Below are positions 15,402-24,561 of a DNA stretch of 64,000 nt, piece by piece. A program made the translations under genes and the position numbers. The notes under the pieces are model-generated. The model was not told where the DNA came from, searched no databases, and saw only the letters and a list, made by a program, of their open reading frames with translations. Source of the DNA: Microbacterium arborescens (GTDB lineage: Bacteria > Actinomycetota > Actinomycetes > Actinomycetales > Microbacteriaceae); contig QNUV01000021.1 of NCBI GenBank assembly GCA_003339645.1, positions 1,288,362 to 1,352,361 of the forward strand. The letters run 5' to 3'. Numbering within the stretch: position 1 is the stretch's first letter; each line of letters begins with the position of its first letter.

Positions 15402-16493
15402 ATGAGCGACCCCAAGTACGGCGAGCCGGTCGACGAGCCGAAGCCGGTGGACGACGTCGTGGGCAGCGCCCGGGCAGGGCTCGCCGACGCCGAGGCGTCG
15501 CGCGATGCGGTCTCGGCCGATGACTGGGATGCCGCTTACGCCGGCTCCGGGACTCTGCCCGAGCGATCCGCCGACGCCGACGACGCAGAACGCCCCGCAG
15601 TCGACCGCACGACCTCCGACGCCGACGCCGCCCGGCTCGACGCCGCCGCACGCGACGAGCGCACCGACACCGTCGGCTCGTCCGCGACCGCCGACAGCTG
15701 GAACTCCCCGAGCGAGTGGGACACCCCGCGCGATGCCGGCGACACGGCCACCGCGGACCGGGATGCGGATGCCGCCGCAGCCGGCACCACTGCAGCCGGT
15801 GGCGCCGCGGGCGCAGCCGCCAGCGACACCGCGACGCGCGCCTACCGCGCGGACGACGCCGATCGCACGAGCAGCGTGAGCGCGAGCGAGCCCGTGGCCG
15901 AGACGCCGGCTGCTGCTCCGAGCCCGCAGCCGATCTTCGTGCAGGCCCCCGAGGCGCCGACGCCGCGCGGCAACCGCGGAGCGGCCGGGGCCATCGGCCT
16001 CCTCGCCGCCATCGCCTTCGCCCTGATCTACCTCGGTGCCGCTCTGGGCATCGACGCCGTCCGCGGTGAGGTCACGACCGCGAACATCGGCGAGCAGGCT
16101 CTCGCCGCCGCCACCTCCTGGTGGCTCTGGGTTCCCGTCGTCGTGTTCTTCCTGGCGTTCTGGATCCTGGGCGCCTTCATCAACCGCGGCCGCTGGGGCC
16201 TCTGGGTCCTGCTCGGCCTCCTGGTGGGTCTGGCGTCCTACGCGGGGCACATCGCGGGACAGCTCTTCCAGGCGCCGTTCTGGACGATCGCGCCGAGCCA
16301 GGCGCTCACGATCGTCGGTGAGCAGGCCTTCGCCCCGCTCGCGCTCGTCGCACTGGTCGCGGGCCGCGAGCTGACGATCTGGTTCGGTGCGTGGGTCGCC
16401 GCCCGCGGTCGTCGGGTCACCGAGCTCAACGCCGAGGCGCAGCGCGAGTACGAGCGCACGCTCGAGGCGGGGCCGCAGCTGCACCGCTACTGA
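15402..16493 (+). CDS. Membrane protein with a long acidic Ala/Asp-rich N-terminal region
   Basis: The 363-residue protein has two very different halves. Residues 1 to about 185 are rich in Asp, Ala, Thr and Glu and look disordered; the C-terminal half has four membrane segments, roughly at 195-220, 238-262, 268-290 and 308-332. The start ATG at 15402 is preceded by GAGGAG at 15388-15393, and a TATCCT box at 15353-15358 may be its -10. The stop overlaps the next start (TGATG), so the two genes are translated together. The function is unknown; orthologues are expected in related genera as hypothetical proteins. Confidence 0.78.
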   Translation: MSDPKYGEPVDEPKPVDDVVGSARAGLADAEASRDAVSADDWDAAYAGSGTLPERSADADDAERPAVDRTTSDADAARLDAAARDERTDTVGSSATADSWNSPSEWDTPRDAGDTATADRDADAAAAGTTAAGGAAGAAASDTATRAYRADDADRTSSVSASEPVAETPAAAPSPQPIFVQAPEAPTPRGNRGAAGAIGLLAAIAFALIYLGAALGIDAVRGEVTTANIGEQALAAATSWWLWVPVVVFFLAFWILGAFINRGRWGLWVLLGLLVGLASYAGHIAGQLFQAPFWTIAPSQALTIVGEQAFAPLALVALVAGRELTIWFGAWVAARGRRVTELNAEAQREYERTLEAGPQLHRY

Positions 16494-16966
16494 TGACCAC
16501 TGCCTCCGGCGGAATGCGCCCCGGGCTCGCCACCGCTTTCGCGGTCGTGGGCTTCGGGGCGCTCGCCATCTGCGGCCTGGGCATCCTGAGTCTGGTAACC
16601 GGTCAGGACGTCCTCGCGGTCCGCGGGCTCGGGCCGATCCCCGGCGCCGTCGGCTTCGCCGCCGCGGTCGTCGGGATCGCGCTCACGCTGATGGTCGCGC
16701 TGCGGGCACCGCATCCGTCGTATGCGATCTCGGTCCTCACGGGGGTTGTCGCGCTGCTGTCGTACCTCGCGGGCCTGGTCGCGTCCGCGCTGATCGTGGG
16801 CGTCGACGCGGCTCGTGCCTTCGCCGCTGCCGGCGGGTTCGCGGTGTCGTGGTTCGGTGTCCTGCTCGTCGCCGCAGCGGTCATATCGGGATGGTCGGCC
16901 GTCGCGCTGGTGCGGACGCGGGCGACGCCGCCGCGGTGGGCCTGGGAACGCGACGAGGACGAATGA
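16493..16966 (+). CDS. Small four-helix membrane protein
   Basis: A 157-residue protein with four hydrophobic segments (about 14-38, 47-68, 76-105 and 112-140) and short loops. Its ATG at 16493 shares a base with the stop codon of the preceding membrane protein, so translational coupling is likely and the two products may work together. No family could be assigned with confidence. The charged C-terminus (WAWERDEDE) should lie in the cytoplasm. Confidence 0.75.
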   Translation: MTTASGGMRPGLATAFAVVGFGALAICGLGILSLVTGQDVLAVRGLGPIPGAVGFAAAVVGIALTLMVALRAPHPSYAISVLTGVVALLSYLAGLVASALIVGVDAARAFAAAGGFAVSWFGVLLVAAAVISGWSAVALVRTRATPPRWAWERDEDE

Positions 16967-17011
16967 CGCGAAATCCCCGCGTCACCGGCCCGGATCGGCG
17001 ACAATAGCCCC

Positions 17012-17674
17012 GTGGAGCGGTCGCTCGAGACCCAGGTCAGCCAGGCGGTGGATGCCTGGCTGCGCTGGCTGCCGCGCTGGCAGCCGGCGACCCACCGAGG
17101 CCGGATCGCTCCCTGTCGTCGATGCATCGGCTCGCCCGTGCTGTCTGCGGTGGGACTGGGGGCGGACGTGCCGCACGGGGTGCAGCACGGCCTGTCGACG
17201 AGGATGAAGGCGATCGTGGATGCCGCCGTCGCCGAGTACACCTCGCGGAACCTGCCGATGCTGCAGGCCGAGCTCGACCAGCAGGCCGCACGCAACCGGG
17301 CTCGGAGCTACCGCCCTGCCGAGGGGCTCGCGCCCGAGTTCGAGGGGTTGCCGCTCGACCCCGAGCCGGTGGCCGGGGCGCCCTTCCTGTTCACGATCTC
17401 GGGGCTCGCGCAGGAGTCCGACGACGCCGTGCCCGAGCTTCCCCCGCTCAGCAGCGAGGCGAAGGCGGCCCTCCGCCAGGAGGTCGGCCTCGCCGACGAC
17501 TACGCCAACATGATCGGTCGGGAGGTCTGCGCCGTGCTCCTGCATCACCGGCTGCGCGTGCAGGCGGCCGTCGCGCAGCACGTCGAACCTCAGATCGAGG
17601 CCATGCTCGCCGAGCTCACCCGATCGCTCGACGCGCCCTTCGAACCCGGCGCCGAACGCGGGGGCGACACGTGA
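17012..17674 (+). CDS. Hypothetical cytoplasmic protein
   Basis: I do not recognise this 220-residue protein. It has no signal peptide or membrane segment, an N-terminal Trp-rich stretch (AWLRWLPRWQP), one CRRC pair near residue 36 and a helical C-terminal half with several His residues (LLHHRLRVQAAVAQHV). The start is the GTG at 17012; no good ribosome site precedes it, which fits a leaderless transcript. It is 45 bases after the membrane-protein pair and on the same strand. Confidence 0.65.
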   Translation: MERSLETQVSQAVDAWLRWLPRWQPATHRGRIAPCRRCIGSPVLSAVGLGADVPHGVQHGLSTRMKAIVDAAVAEYTSRNLPMLQAELDQQAARNRARSYRPAEGLAPEFEGLPLDPEPVAGAPFLFTISGLAQESDDAVPELPPLSSEAKAALRQEVGLADDYANMIGREVCAVLLHHRLRVQAAVAQHVEPQIEAMLAELTRSLDAPFEPGAERGGDT

Positions 17675-17714
17675 CGACGGTGCGCGGCGCCCGCGGGCTC
17701 TATCGTGGGATGCG

Positions 17715-19400
17715 ATGACCACCTCCGGCAACGAATCGCTCCTCATCCTCCTCGTCGTGCTCTCGACGGTTCTGGGTGCGGTCCTCTACGTCTGGACGGC
17801 GCTCGCGCTGGCCGGCTTGTTCCGCAAGACGGACGAGGAGCCCTGGCAGGGGTGGGTGCCGGTGCTGAACATCGCGGTCGTGCTGCGCATCGGCGGTTTC
17901 AGCCCGTGGCTCGTCCTCATCGGTCTCGTCCCCGTGGCCGGCCCGATCGTGGTCTACGTGCTGCTGGTGATGGCCGCGCACCGCATCGGTCGCGGCTTCG
18001 GCGTCGGCCCCGGGATGACGGTGCTGGCCGCCCTGCTGTTCGTCGTGTGGGCGAGCATTCTGGGGCTCGGGCCCGCCCGCTGGCGGGAGGAGCGCGCCGC
18101 CGAGGTGGCACCGCCGCCGTGGGTCTTCACACCGCCGCTGTCGGACGCGGAGCAACAGGACGCCCCCGGTCTCGGCGTGCGGCGCACTCCCGAGCCCGCG
18201 GCGCCCCCGACGCTGGCCACCCCGACGCTGTCGGCGCGCCACTTCAGCCCCGAACCGCTCGCCGCCAGCGGTGAAGCCGCTCCCGAACGCGAACCCGAGC
18301 CGACCGACCTGCAGCCCTCGCCGTGGGCACCGCCGTCGCCGTTCGCCCCTGCCGAGGTGCCCGCCGCCGGCGCGGCGGTCGCTGCCCCGCCTGCCGTGGA
18401 CGAGCCCGCTGCCGTGACCCCCGGTGCTCCGGCATCCGTCCCGGCTGATCCGGGAGCCGACCCCGCTGCCGTGCTCTTCGCCCCGGCCGACGAGCAAGCG
18501 GCGCGACCCGCTGCCCCTGCCGAGCCCGCGCCCCCGGCACAGCCCCCGGCCCCGGCAGAGCCCGAGGCTCGGCCGGCGTTCTCCGAGCCCGCGCCGCGCG
18601 AAGCGCGCGAGCCGATCCTCCGCGACCCCGCTCCGGCGGCCGAGACCCGCACGGAGGCCGCCAGTGCCGGAGCGGCCGGGGACGCCGACGACGACGGCTC
18701 GGACGACGCCCGCTGGCCGTCCGAGATCGACGACGTCTCGGCGATCTCGCCGTCGCCGTTCCCCTCGCGCGCCGCATCCGACCGCCCCGGGGTCATCCCC
18801 TCGTTCGCCGACCCGGATTCCGCCGCCGGGATGGGGCCGGGACGCCGGACGTGGGATGCCGTGCCCGCGACCCCGATCGCCCGTCGGGCCTTCGCGCGGA
18901 CTCCCGACGAGTTCCCGGAGCTCTCCGACGAGGTCTCGGCCGTCGCGAGCGCGCCGGCGGCCGGCGAGCCGCGCACGGCTGAGGCGGCGGTGCCCGCGCA
19001 GCTGCGCCGCGCCGAGGTTCCCGACGACGGCGAGATCGACCACACCGTCGTCGTCGCGCGGCGCCGGGTCTACTGGCAGCTCGTCCTGCCCGACGGCGAG
19101 GTCGCGCCGCTCACCGGCGACGTCGCGATCGTGGGCCGTCAGCCCGCGCCCGACCCCGCCTACCCGCGGGCCCAGCTCGTGGCCATCGAGGACCGTACGC
19201 GCACCGTGTCGAAGACGCATGCACGCCTGGAACTGCGCTCGGGCCTGTGGCACATCACCGATCTCCACTCGACCAACGGCGTCGTGCTGACCAACTTCCT
19301 CGGCACCGAGATCGAGCTCGAGCCCGGATCGGATGCTCCGGCAGGCGAGCGCTTCCTCCTCGGCGACGCGGAACTGCGCATCGAGCGCCCCGGAACCTGA
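17715..19400 (+). CDS. Membrane protein with C-terminal FHA domain (DUF5684-like N-terminus)
   Basis: The 561-residue protein has three parts. Residues 1-120 form a small membrane domain with about four hydrophobic segments and the motif EEPWQGWVPVLNI, as in DUF5684 proteins. Residues about 125-440 are a Pro/Ala/Glu-rich, probably disordered linker. Residues about 450-561 form a forkhead-associated domain with the expected landmarks: GRQP at the first loop, SKTHARLEL and HSTNGVVL. FHA domains bind phosphothreonine, so the protein may gather at the membrane partners marked by Ser/Thr kinases. A TATCGT box ends 8 bases before the ATG at 17715. Confidence 0.85.
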   Translation: MTTSGNESLLILLVVLSTVLGAVLYVWTALALAGLFRKTDEEPWQGWVPVLNIAVVLRIGGFSPWLVLIGLVPVAGPIVVYVLLVMAAHRIGRGFGVGPGMTVLAALLFVVWASILGLGPARWREERAAEVAPPPWVFTPPLSDAEQQDAPGLGVRRTPEPAAPPTLATPTLSARHFSPEPLAASGEAAPEREPEPTDLQPSPWAPPSPFAPAEVPAAGAAVAAPPAVDEPAAVTPGAPASVPADPGADPAAVLFAPADEQAARPAAPAEPAPPAQPPAPAEPEARPAFSEPAPREAREPILRDPAPAAETRTEAASAGAAGDADDDGSDDARWPSEIDDVSAISPSPFPSRAASDRPGVIPSFADPDSAAGMGPGRRTWDAVPATPIARRAFARTPDEFPELSDEVSAVASAPAAGEPRTAEAAVPAQLRRAEVPDDGEIDHTVVVARRRVYWQLVLPDGEVAPLTGDVAIVGRQPAPDPAYPRAQLVAIEDRTRTVSKTHARLELRSGLWHITDLHSTNGVVLTNFLGTEIELEPGSDAPAGERFLLGDAELRIERPGT

Positions 19401-19428
19401 CCCCGATACCACCGGCATCCACCGGCGT

Positions 19429-19457
19429 TTGCCCGCCGCGCCGGAGAGGCGTATCAT
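19429..19457 (+). promoter_or_regulatory. Promoter of the rpsL-rpsG-fusA operon
   Basis: TTGCCC (19429-19434) and TATCAT (19452-19457) are 17 bases apart, a good housekeeping sigma promoter. Transcription should start near 19464, leaving a leader of about 200 bases before rpsL that includes a CCTTCGAAAACGCAGC word at 19575-19590. Confidence 0.62.
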
Positions 19458-19661
19458 TGATCGGGTGTGCGCTCGTGCGCGCCCTGCGTCGTGCCTCGGT
19501 CCGATGGTCAGGTCGAAGCGGAGCACGCGAATCGGGATCGTTCTGCGAACAGGACGCCCCCACGGCATATCCACCCTTCGAAAACGCAGCATTCGTGACG
19601 CGCCGGTGGATCTGTGGTGAAACCACGACGCTGTCACCGTGCAGCACTACAAGGAGAGAAC

Positions 19662-20030
19662 GTGCCAACCATTCAGCAGTTGGTTCGCAAGGGTCGCTCG
19701 CCGAAGGTCACCAAGACCAAGGCGCCCGCACTGAAGGCGAACCCCCAGCAGGCGGGTGTCTGCACCCGCGTGTACACGACCACGCCCAAGAAGCCGAACT
19801 CGGCCATGCGCAAGGTCGCTCGTGTCAAGCTCCGCAACGGCACCGAGGTCACCGCGTACATCCCCGGCGAGGGCCACAACCTGCAGGAGCACTCGCTCGT
19901 GCTCGTCCGCGGCGGTCGTGTGAAGGACCTCCCCGGTGTCCGCTACAAGATCGTCCGCGGTGCGCTCGACACCCAGGCCGTCAAGAACCGTAAGCAGGCT
20001 CGCAGCCGCTACGGCGCGAAGAAGGGTTGA
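19662..20030 (+). CDS. rpsL: 30S ribosomal protein S12
   Basis: S12 sits at the decoding centre of the small subunit and controls translational accuracy. The GTG at 19662 is chosen over an upstream GTG at 19614 because it gives the universal N-terminus [12 protein letters not shown] and follows AAGGAGAG at 19651-19658. The 122-residue protein has the streptomycin-sensitive lysines K43 (in TTPKKPNS) and K88 (in GGRVKDLPG). rpsG starts 5 bases later. The operon order rpsL-rpsG-fusA-tuf is the ancestral str operon. Confidence 0.99.
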   Translation: MPTIQQLVRKGRSPKVTKTKAPALKANPQQAGVCTRVYTTTPKKPNSAMRKVARVKLRNGTEVTAYIPGEGHNLQEHSLVLVRGGRVKDLPGVRYKIVRGALDTQAVKNRKQARSRYGAKKG

Positions 20031-20035
20031 GTTAG

Positions 20036-20506
20036 ATGCCTCGTAAGGGACCCGCACCCCGCCGCGTCGTCGTCAACGACCCGGTCTACGGTGCTCCGAT
20101 CGTCACGCAGCTCGTGAACAAGATCCTCGTCGACGGCAAGAAGTCGATCGCCGAGTCGATCGTCTACACCGCCCTCAAGGGTGTCGAGGCCAAGAACGGC
20201 CAGGACGCCGTCGCGACGCTGAAGAAGGCGCTCGACAACGTCCGCCCGACCCTCGAGGTCAAGAGCCGCCGCGTCGGTGGCTCGACCTACCAGGTGCCCG
20301 TCGAGGTCAAGCCGCACCGCGCGAACACGCTCGCGCTGCGCTGGCTCGTCTCGTACGCCAAGGGCCGTCGTGAGAAGACGATGACCGAGCGCCTGCAGAA
20401 CGAGATCCTCGACGCCTCGAACGGCCTCGGTGCCGCGGTCAAGCGCCGCGAAGACACCCACAAGATGGCCGAGTCGAACCGCGCCTTCGCGCACTACCGC
20501 TGGTAA
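20036..20506 (+). CDS. rpsG: 30S ribosomal protein S7
   Basis: S7 starts assembly of the 3' domain of 16S rRNA and forms part of the head and exit site. The 156-residue protein begins [10 protein letters not shown] and has the normal length. It follows rpsL by 5 bases and is separated from fusA by a strong hairpin, which could lower expression of the distal part or end some transcripts. Confidence 0.99.
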   Translation: MPRKGPAPRRVVVNDPVYGAPIVTQLVNKILVDGKKSIAESIVYTALKGVEAKNGQDAVATLKKALDNVRPTLEVKSRRVGGSTYQVPVEVKPHRANTLALRWLVSYAKGRREKTMTERLQNEILDASNGLGAAVKRREDTHKMAESNRAFAHYRW

Positions 20507-20517
20507 ACAGCTTCTCG

Positions 20518-20549
20518 GCGCCGGCCGGGGGACCCTCCCCGGCCGGCGC
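20518..20549 (+). terminator. Hairpin between rpsG and fusA
   Basis: GCGCCGGCCGGGG (20518-20530) pairs perfectly with 20537-20549 around the loop GACCCT. No T-run follows. It may be a partial terminator or an RNA-stability element inside the str operon. Confidence 0.65.
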
Positions 20550-20575
20550 TCCCGACCAAACGTAAGGAACAGCCC

Positions 20576-22690
20576 GTGGCACAAGAAGTGCTCACCGACC
20601 TCAACAAGGTCCGCAATATCGGCATCATGGCGCACATCGATGCCGGCAAGACGACGACGACCGAGCGCATCCTGTTCTACACGGGCGTCAACCACAAGCT
20701 CGGCGAGACGCACGACGGCGCCTCGACCACCGACTGGATGGAGCAGGAGAAGGAGCGCGGCATCACGATCACGTCTGCCGCCGTGACCTGCTTCTGGAAC
20801 AAGAACCAGATCAACATCATCGACACCCCCGGCCACGTCGACTTCACGGTCGAGGTCGAGCGTTCGCTGCGCGTCCTCGACGGCGCCGTGGCGGTCTTCG
20901 ACGGCAAGGAGGGCGTCGAGCCCCAGTCCGAGACCGTCTGGCGCCAGGCCGACAAGTACGACGTGCCCCGCATCTGCTTCGTCAACAAGATGGACAAGCT
21001 GGGCGCTGACTTCTACTTCACCGTCGACACGATCGTCAGCCGCCTGGGCGCCAAGCCGCTCGTGCTGCAGCTCCCGATCGGCGCCGAGAACGACTTCGTG
21101 GGCGTCATCGACCTCGTCGAGATGCGCGCGCTGGTCTGGCCCGGCGACGCCAAGGGTGACGTGACCATGGGCGCGAAGTACGAGATCCAGGAGATCCCGG
21201 CCGACCTCGCCGACAAGGCCGCCGAGTACCGCCAGCGTCTCCTCGAGACCGTCGCCGAGTCCGACGACGCGCTGCTCGAGAAGTTCTTCGGCGGCGAAGA
21301 GCTGACCGTGGCCGAGATCAAGGGCGCCATCCGCAAGCTCACCGTCGCCGGCGAGCTGTACCCGGTGCTCTGCGGCTCGGCGTTCAAGAACCGCGGCGTG
21401 CAGCCCATGCTCGACGCGGTCGTCGACTTCCTCCCCTCGCCCCTCGACGTGCCCGCCATCGAGGCGCACGACCCGAAGGACGAAGAGAAGATCATCGAGC
21501 GTCACCCCGACGCCAACGACCCGTTCGCGGCGCTGGCGTTCAAGGTCGCCGTGCACCCGTTCTTCGGTCGCCTCACCTACGTCCGCGTGTACTCGGGTCA
21601 CCTCGACTCGGGCGCGCAGGTCATCAACTCGACCAAGGGCAAGAAGGAGCGCATCGGGAAGATCTTCCAGATGCACGCCAACAAGGAGAACCCGGTCGAC
21701 TCGCTCACCGCGGGCAACATCTACGCCGTCATCGGCCTGAAGGACACCACCACCGGTGACACCCTCGCCGACCCGGCCGAGCCCGTCGTCCTCGAGTCGA
21801 TGACGTTCCCCGAGCCCGTCATCGAGGTCGCGATCGAGCCGAAGACCAAGGCCGACCAGGAGAAGCTGGGTGTCGCCATCCAGAAGCTCGCCGAAGAGGA
21901 CCCGACGTTCCGCACCGAGCTCAACCCCGAGACGGGTCAGACCGTCATCAAGGGCATGGGCGAGCTGCACCTCGACATCCTCGTCGACCGCATGAAGCGC
22001 GAGTTCCGCGTCGAGGCGAACGTCGGCAAGCCGCAGGTCGCGTACCGCGAGACGATCCGCAAGGCCGTCGAGCGTCACGACTACACCCACAAGAAGCAGA
22101 CCGGTGGTTCGGGTCAGTTCGCGAAGATCCAGTTCGCGATCGAGCCGCTCGAGGTCACGGCCGACAAGACGTACGAGTTCGAGAACAAGGTCACCGGTGG
22201 CCGCATCCCGCGCGAGTACATCGAGCCGACCAACCAGGGCTTCCAGGACGCGATGAACGTCGGCGTGCTCGCCGGCTACCCCATCGTGGGTGTCAAGGCG
22301 ATCCTCATCGACGGCGCGTCGCACGACGTCGACTCGTCCGAGATGGCGTTCAAGATCGCCGGCTCGATGGGCTTCAAGGAGGCGCTGCGCAAGGCCAACC
22401 CGGTCATCCTCGAGCCCCTGATGGCTGTCGAGGTGCGTACGCCCGAGGAGTACATGGGCGACGTCATCGGCGACCTGAACTCGCGTCGTGGCCAGATCCA
22501 GTCGATGGAGGACGGCTCGGGCATCAAGATCGTCCGCGCGCTCGTCCCGCTGTCGGAGATGTTCGGCTACATCGGCGACCTGCGTTCGAAGACCTCGGGC
22601 CGCGCGGTCTACTCGATGGAGTTCGACAGCTACTCCGAGGTCCCGCGCGCGGTGGCCGACGAGATCGTCCAGAAGAACAAGGGCGAGTAA
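20576..22690 (+). CDS. fusA: Elongation factor G
   Basis: EF-G is the GTPase that moves tRNA and mRNA through the ribosome and helps recycle ribosomes. The 704-residue protein has the P-loop AHIDAGKT at residues 19-26, switch [10 protein letters not shown] and NKMD for guanine recognition, followed by domains II-V with the usual C-terminal [10 protein letters not shown]. The GTG at 20576 follows TAAGGAAC. The fusidic-acid pocket looks normal by eye. It is the third gene of the str operon. Confidence 0.99.
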   Translation: MAQEVLTDLNKVRNIGIMAHIDAGKTTTTERILFYTGVNHKLGETHDGASTTDWMEQEKERGITITSAAVTCFWNKNQINIIDTPGHVDFTVEVERSLRVLDGAVAVFDGKEGVEPQSETVWRQADKYDVPRICFVNKMDKLGADFYFTVDTIVSRLGAKPLVLQLPIGAENDFVGVIDLVEMRALVWPGDAKGDVTMGAKYEIQEIPADLADKAAEYRQRLLETVAESDDALLEKFFGGEELTVAEIKGAIRKLTVAGELYPVLCGSAFKNRGVQPMLDAVVDFLPSPLDVPAIEAHDPKDEEKIIERHPDANDPFAALAFKVAVHPFFGRLTYVRVYSGHLDSGAQVINSTKGKKERIGKIFQMHANKENPVDSLTAGNIYAVIGLKDTTTGDTLADPAEPVVLESMTFPEPVIEVAIEPKTKADQEKLGVAIQKLAEEDPTFRTELNPETGQTVIKGMGELHLDILVDRMKREFRVEANVGKPQVAYRETIRKAVERHDYTHKKQTGGSGQFAKIQFAIEPLEVTADKTYEFENKVTGGRIPREYIEPTNQGFQDAMNVGVLAGYPIVGVKAILIDGASHDVDSSEMAFKIAGSMGFKEALRKANPVILEPLMAVEVRTPEEYMGDVIGDLNSRRGQIQSMEDGSGIKIVRALVPLSEMFGYIGDLRSKTSGRAVYSMEFDSYSEVPRAVADEIVQKNKGE

Positions 22691-22697
22691 GCCCTCG

Positions 22698-22727
22698 GGA
22701 TGCCGGGGGCCCATGCTCCCGGCATCC
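22698..22727 (+). terminator. Hairpin between fusA and tuf
   Basis: GGATGCCGGG (22698-22707) pairs perfectly with CCCGGCATCC (22718-22727), starting 7 bases after the fusA stop. It probably attenuates readthrough; tuf has its own leader. Confidence 0.65.
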
Positions 22728-22732
22728 ACTCA

Positions 22733-22760
22733 AACTGAATATCGACCTCTCTACTAGAGT
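22733..22760 (+). promoter_or_regulatory. tuf leader element with AACTGAATATCGAC motif and possible -10
   Basis: AACTGAATATCGAC (22733-22746) lies 5 bases after the fusA hairpin and matches 13 of 14 bases of the element before rpsH (32727-32740). TAGAGT at 22755-22760 could be a -10 for a tuf promoter, which would place the motif near -35. Alternatively the motif is an RNA signal of boxA type. Confidence 0.45.
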
Positions 22761-22834
22761 GAAAACATCCCCGTAGAGAACCGGTCGCAATCCAGCGCCC
22801 GGAGATCTACAACGACAGTCCTGAGGAGGACCCA

Positions 22835-24028
22835 GTGGCTAAGGCCAAGTTCGAGCGGACCAAGCCGCACGTCAACATCGGAACCATCGGTCACGTCGAC
22901 CACGGCAAGACGACGCTCACCGCGGCGATCTCGAAGGTGCTCGCCGACAAGTACCCGTCGGCCACCAACGTGCAGCGTGACTTCGCGTCCATCGACTCGG
23001 CGCCCGAAGAGCGTCAGCGTGGTATCACGATCAACATCTCGCACGTCGAGTACGAGACCCCCAAGCGTCACTACGCTCACGTCGACGCCCCGGGTCACGC
23101 TGACTACATCAAGAACATGATCACCGGTGCCGCTCAGATGGACGGCGCGATCCTCGTGGTCGCCGCCACCGACGGCCCGATGGCTCAGACCCGCGAGCAC
23201 GTGCTGCTCGCCAAGCAGGTCGGCGTGCCCTACCTGCTGGTCGCGCTCAACAAGTCGGACATGGTCGACGACGAGGAGATCCTGGAGCTCGTCGAGCTCG
23301 AGGTCCGCGAGCTCCTCTCGTCGCAGGACTTCGACGGCGACAACGCTCCCGTCGTCCGCGTCTCGGGCCTGAAGGCTCTCGAGGGCGACGAGAAGTGGGT
23401 CAACGCGATCGTCGAGCTCATGGACGCCGTCGACGAGTCGATCCCCGACCCCGTGCGTGACAAGGACAAGCCGTTCCTCATGCCCGTCGAGGACGTCTTC
23501 ACGATCACCGGTCGTGGAACCGTCGTCACGGGCCGCGCCGAGCGCGGCACCCTCGCCATCAACTCCGAGGTCGAGATCGTCGGCATCCGCCCGACGCAGA
23601 AGACCACGGTCACGGGTATCGAGATGTTCCACAAGCAGCTCGACGAGGCCTGGGCCGGCGAGAACTGTGGTCTGCTCCTCCGCGGCACCAAGCGTGACGA
23701 CGTCGAGCGTGGCCAGGTCGTCGTGAAGCCGGGTTCGGTTACCCCGCACACCAACTTCGAGGGCACTGCCTACATCCTCTCGAAGGAGGAGGGTGGCCGT
23801 CACAACCCGTTCTACACGAACTACCGCCCGCAGTTCTACTTCCGCACCACGGACGTCACCGGCGTCATCTCGCTGCCCGAGGGCACCGAGATGGTCATGC
23901 CCGGTGACACCACCGACATGTCGGTCGAGCTCATCCAGCCGATCGCCATGGAAGAGGGCCTCGGCTTCGCGATCCGTGAGGGTGGCCGCACCGTCGGCGC
24001 CGGCACGGTGACCAAGATCATCAAGTAA
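22835..24028 (+). CDS. tuf: Elongation factor Tu
   Basis: EF-Tu carries aminoacyl-tRNA to the ribosome as a GTP complex. The 397-residue protein has the P-loop GHVDHGKT at residues 19-26, switch [11 protein letters not shown] and guanine-binding NKSD, then domains II and III ending [10 protein letters not shown]. The GTG at 22835 is set by TGAGGAGG at 22821-22828. The gap of 144 bases to fusA with a hairpin and a putative -10 suggests a partly independent transcript, as is common for tuf. Only one copy is in the window. Confidence 0.99.
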   Translation: MAKAKFERTKPHVNIGTIGHVDHGKTTLTAAISKVLADKYPSATNVQRDFASIDSAPEERQRGITINISHVEYETPKRHYAHVDAPGHADYIKNMITGAAQMDGAILVVAATDGPMAQTREHVLLAKQVGVPYLLVALNKSDMVDDEEILELVELEVRELLSSQDFDGDNAPVVRVSGLKALEGDEKWVNAIVELMDAVDESIPDPVRDKDKPFLMPVEDVFTITGRGTVVTGRAERGTLAINSEVEIVGIRPTQKTTVTGIEMFHKQLDEAWAGENCGLLLRGTKRDDVERGQVVVKPGSVTPHTNFEGTAYILSKEEGGRHNPFYTNYRPQFYFRTTDVTGVISLPEGTEMVMPGDTTDMSVELIQPIAMEEGLGFAIREGGRTVGAGTVTKIIK

Positions 24029-24046
24029 GTCTTTCGACTTCCTTCG

Positions 24047-24082
24047 CGAAACCCCTCGGACCTTCGGGTCCGGGGGGTTTCG
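24047..24082 (+). terminator. tuf terminator with UUCG tetraloop
   Basis: A 16-base-pair stem with one G-U pair (24047-24062 with 24067-24082) closes a TTCG tetraloop 18 bases after the tuf stop. This is the end of the str operon. Confidence 0.9.
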
Positions 24083-24167
24083 TCGTTCCGGCGTCTGCGC
24101 AACCTGTTGACGTCGCGGCGGCGCGCGCGCTGTCATAGCGGTACATCGACCCGACGAAAGGACGATC

Positions 24168-24383
24168 ATGGGCGTCGACGACATCATCAACAAGGGCAAG
24201 CAGATGTTCGAGCAGAACCGAGACAAGATCGAGGAGGCGCTCAAGAGCGAGAAGGCCGAAGAGGTCAGCGACAAATTCCTTCAGGGTGCGGCGGACGCCG
24301 TGAAGAAGGTCGTTCCCGAGCAGCATCACGGCAAGGTCGACGAGGTCCGCGAGAACGTCGACAAGAACATCGGCAACCAATAG
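24168..24383 (+). CDS. MT0933-type antitoxin-like small protein
   Basis: A 71-residue, very charged helical protein starting MGVDDIINKGKQMFEQNRDK and ending DEVRENVDKNIGNQ. The size and the repeating (D/E)KxxEAxK pattern fit the MT0933/Rv0909-like antitoxin family of actinobacteria. The ATG at 24168 follows GAAAGGACGA. No toxin gene is next to it: the following frame is an unrelated AbiEi-like protein. In this family the antitoxin label is often by homology only, so a role as a small stress protein is also possible. A palindromic repeat begins 7 bases after its stop. Confidence 0.72.
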   Translation: MGVDDIINKGKQMFEQNRDKIEEALKSEKAEEVSDKFLQGAADAVKKVVPEQHHGKVDEVRENVDKNIGNQ

Positions 24384-24390
24384 CCCGCGC

Positions 24391-24458
24391 CGAGAACGCA
24401 CCCTCTCCGCGAGAGCGCACCGTGAATGGTGCGTCGTCGCGGAGAGGGTGCGTTCTCG
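24391..24458. repeat. Palindromic repeat element, copy 1
   Basis: A 22-base arm (24391-24412) is perfectly complementary to 24437-24458, and a second small stem CGCACC/GGTGCG (24416-24421 with 24428-24433) sits in the loop. The left side contains two near-identical 12-base units, CGAGAACGCACC and CGAGAGCGCACC. It begins 7 bases after the stop of the MT0933-type gene. A degenerate copy lies at 25531-25600. It may act as a terminator and looks like a REP-type mobile or dispersed element. Confidence 0.82.
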
Positions 24459-24561
24459 CGTTGACGGTGGGGATTCCTCCCCCGGGAAGCGGGGCGCCGG
24501 CGAGTCCACGGGGAGTCGGGCGCGGGGGGATGCGGGGCGGCGCCGGGGGCACCGTGGGGGA

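Noticed and set aside
19575-19590. CCTTCGAAAACGCAGC in the rpsL leader as another boxA-like motif
   Set aside because: It resembles the rpoA word but differs in the AACTCAA core, so it was not counted.
20009-22729. A 906-codon open frame antisense to fusA
   Set aside because: Same shadow effect over a highly conserved gene.
24107-24139. TTGACG and CATAGC as promoter of the MT0933-type gene
   Set aside because: Spacing of about 21 bases is too long for a confident call.
24391-24458. Insertion sequence end
   Set aside because: No transposase or target-site duplication is visible; kept only as a repeat.
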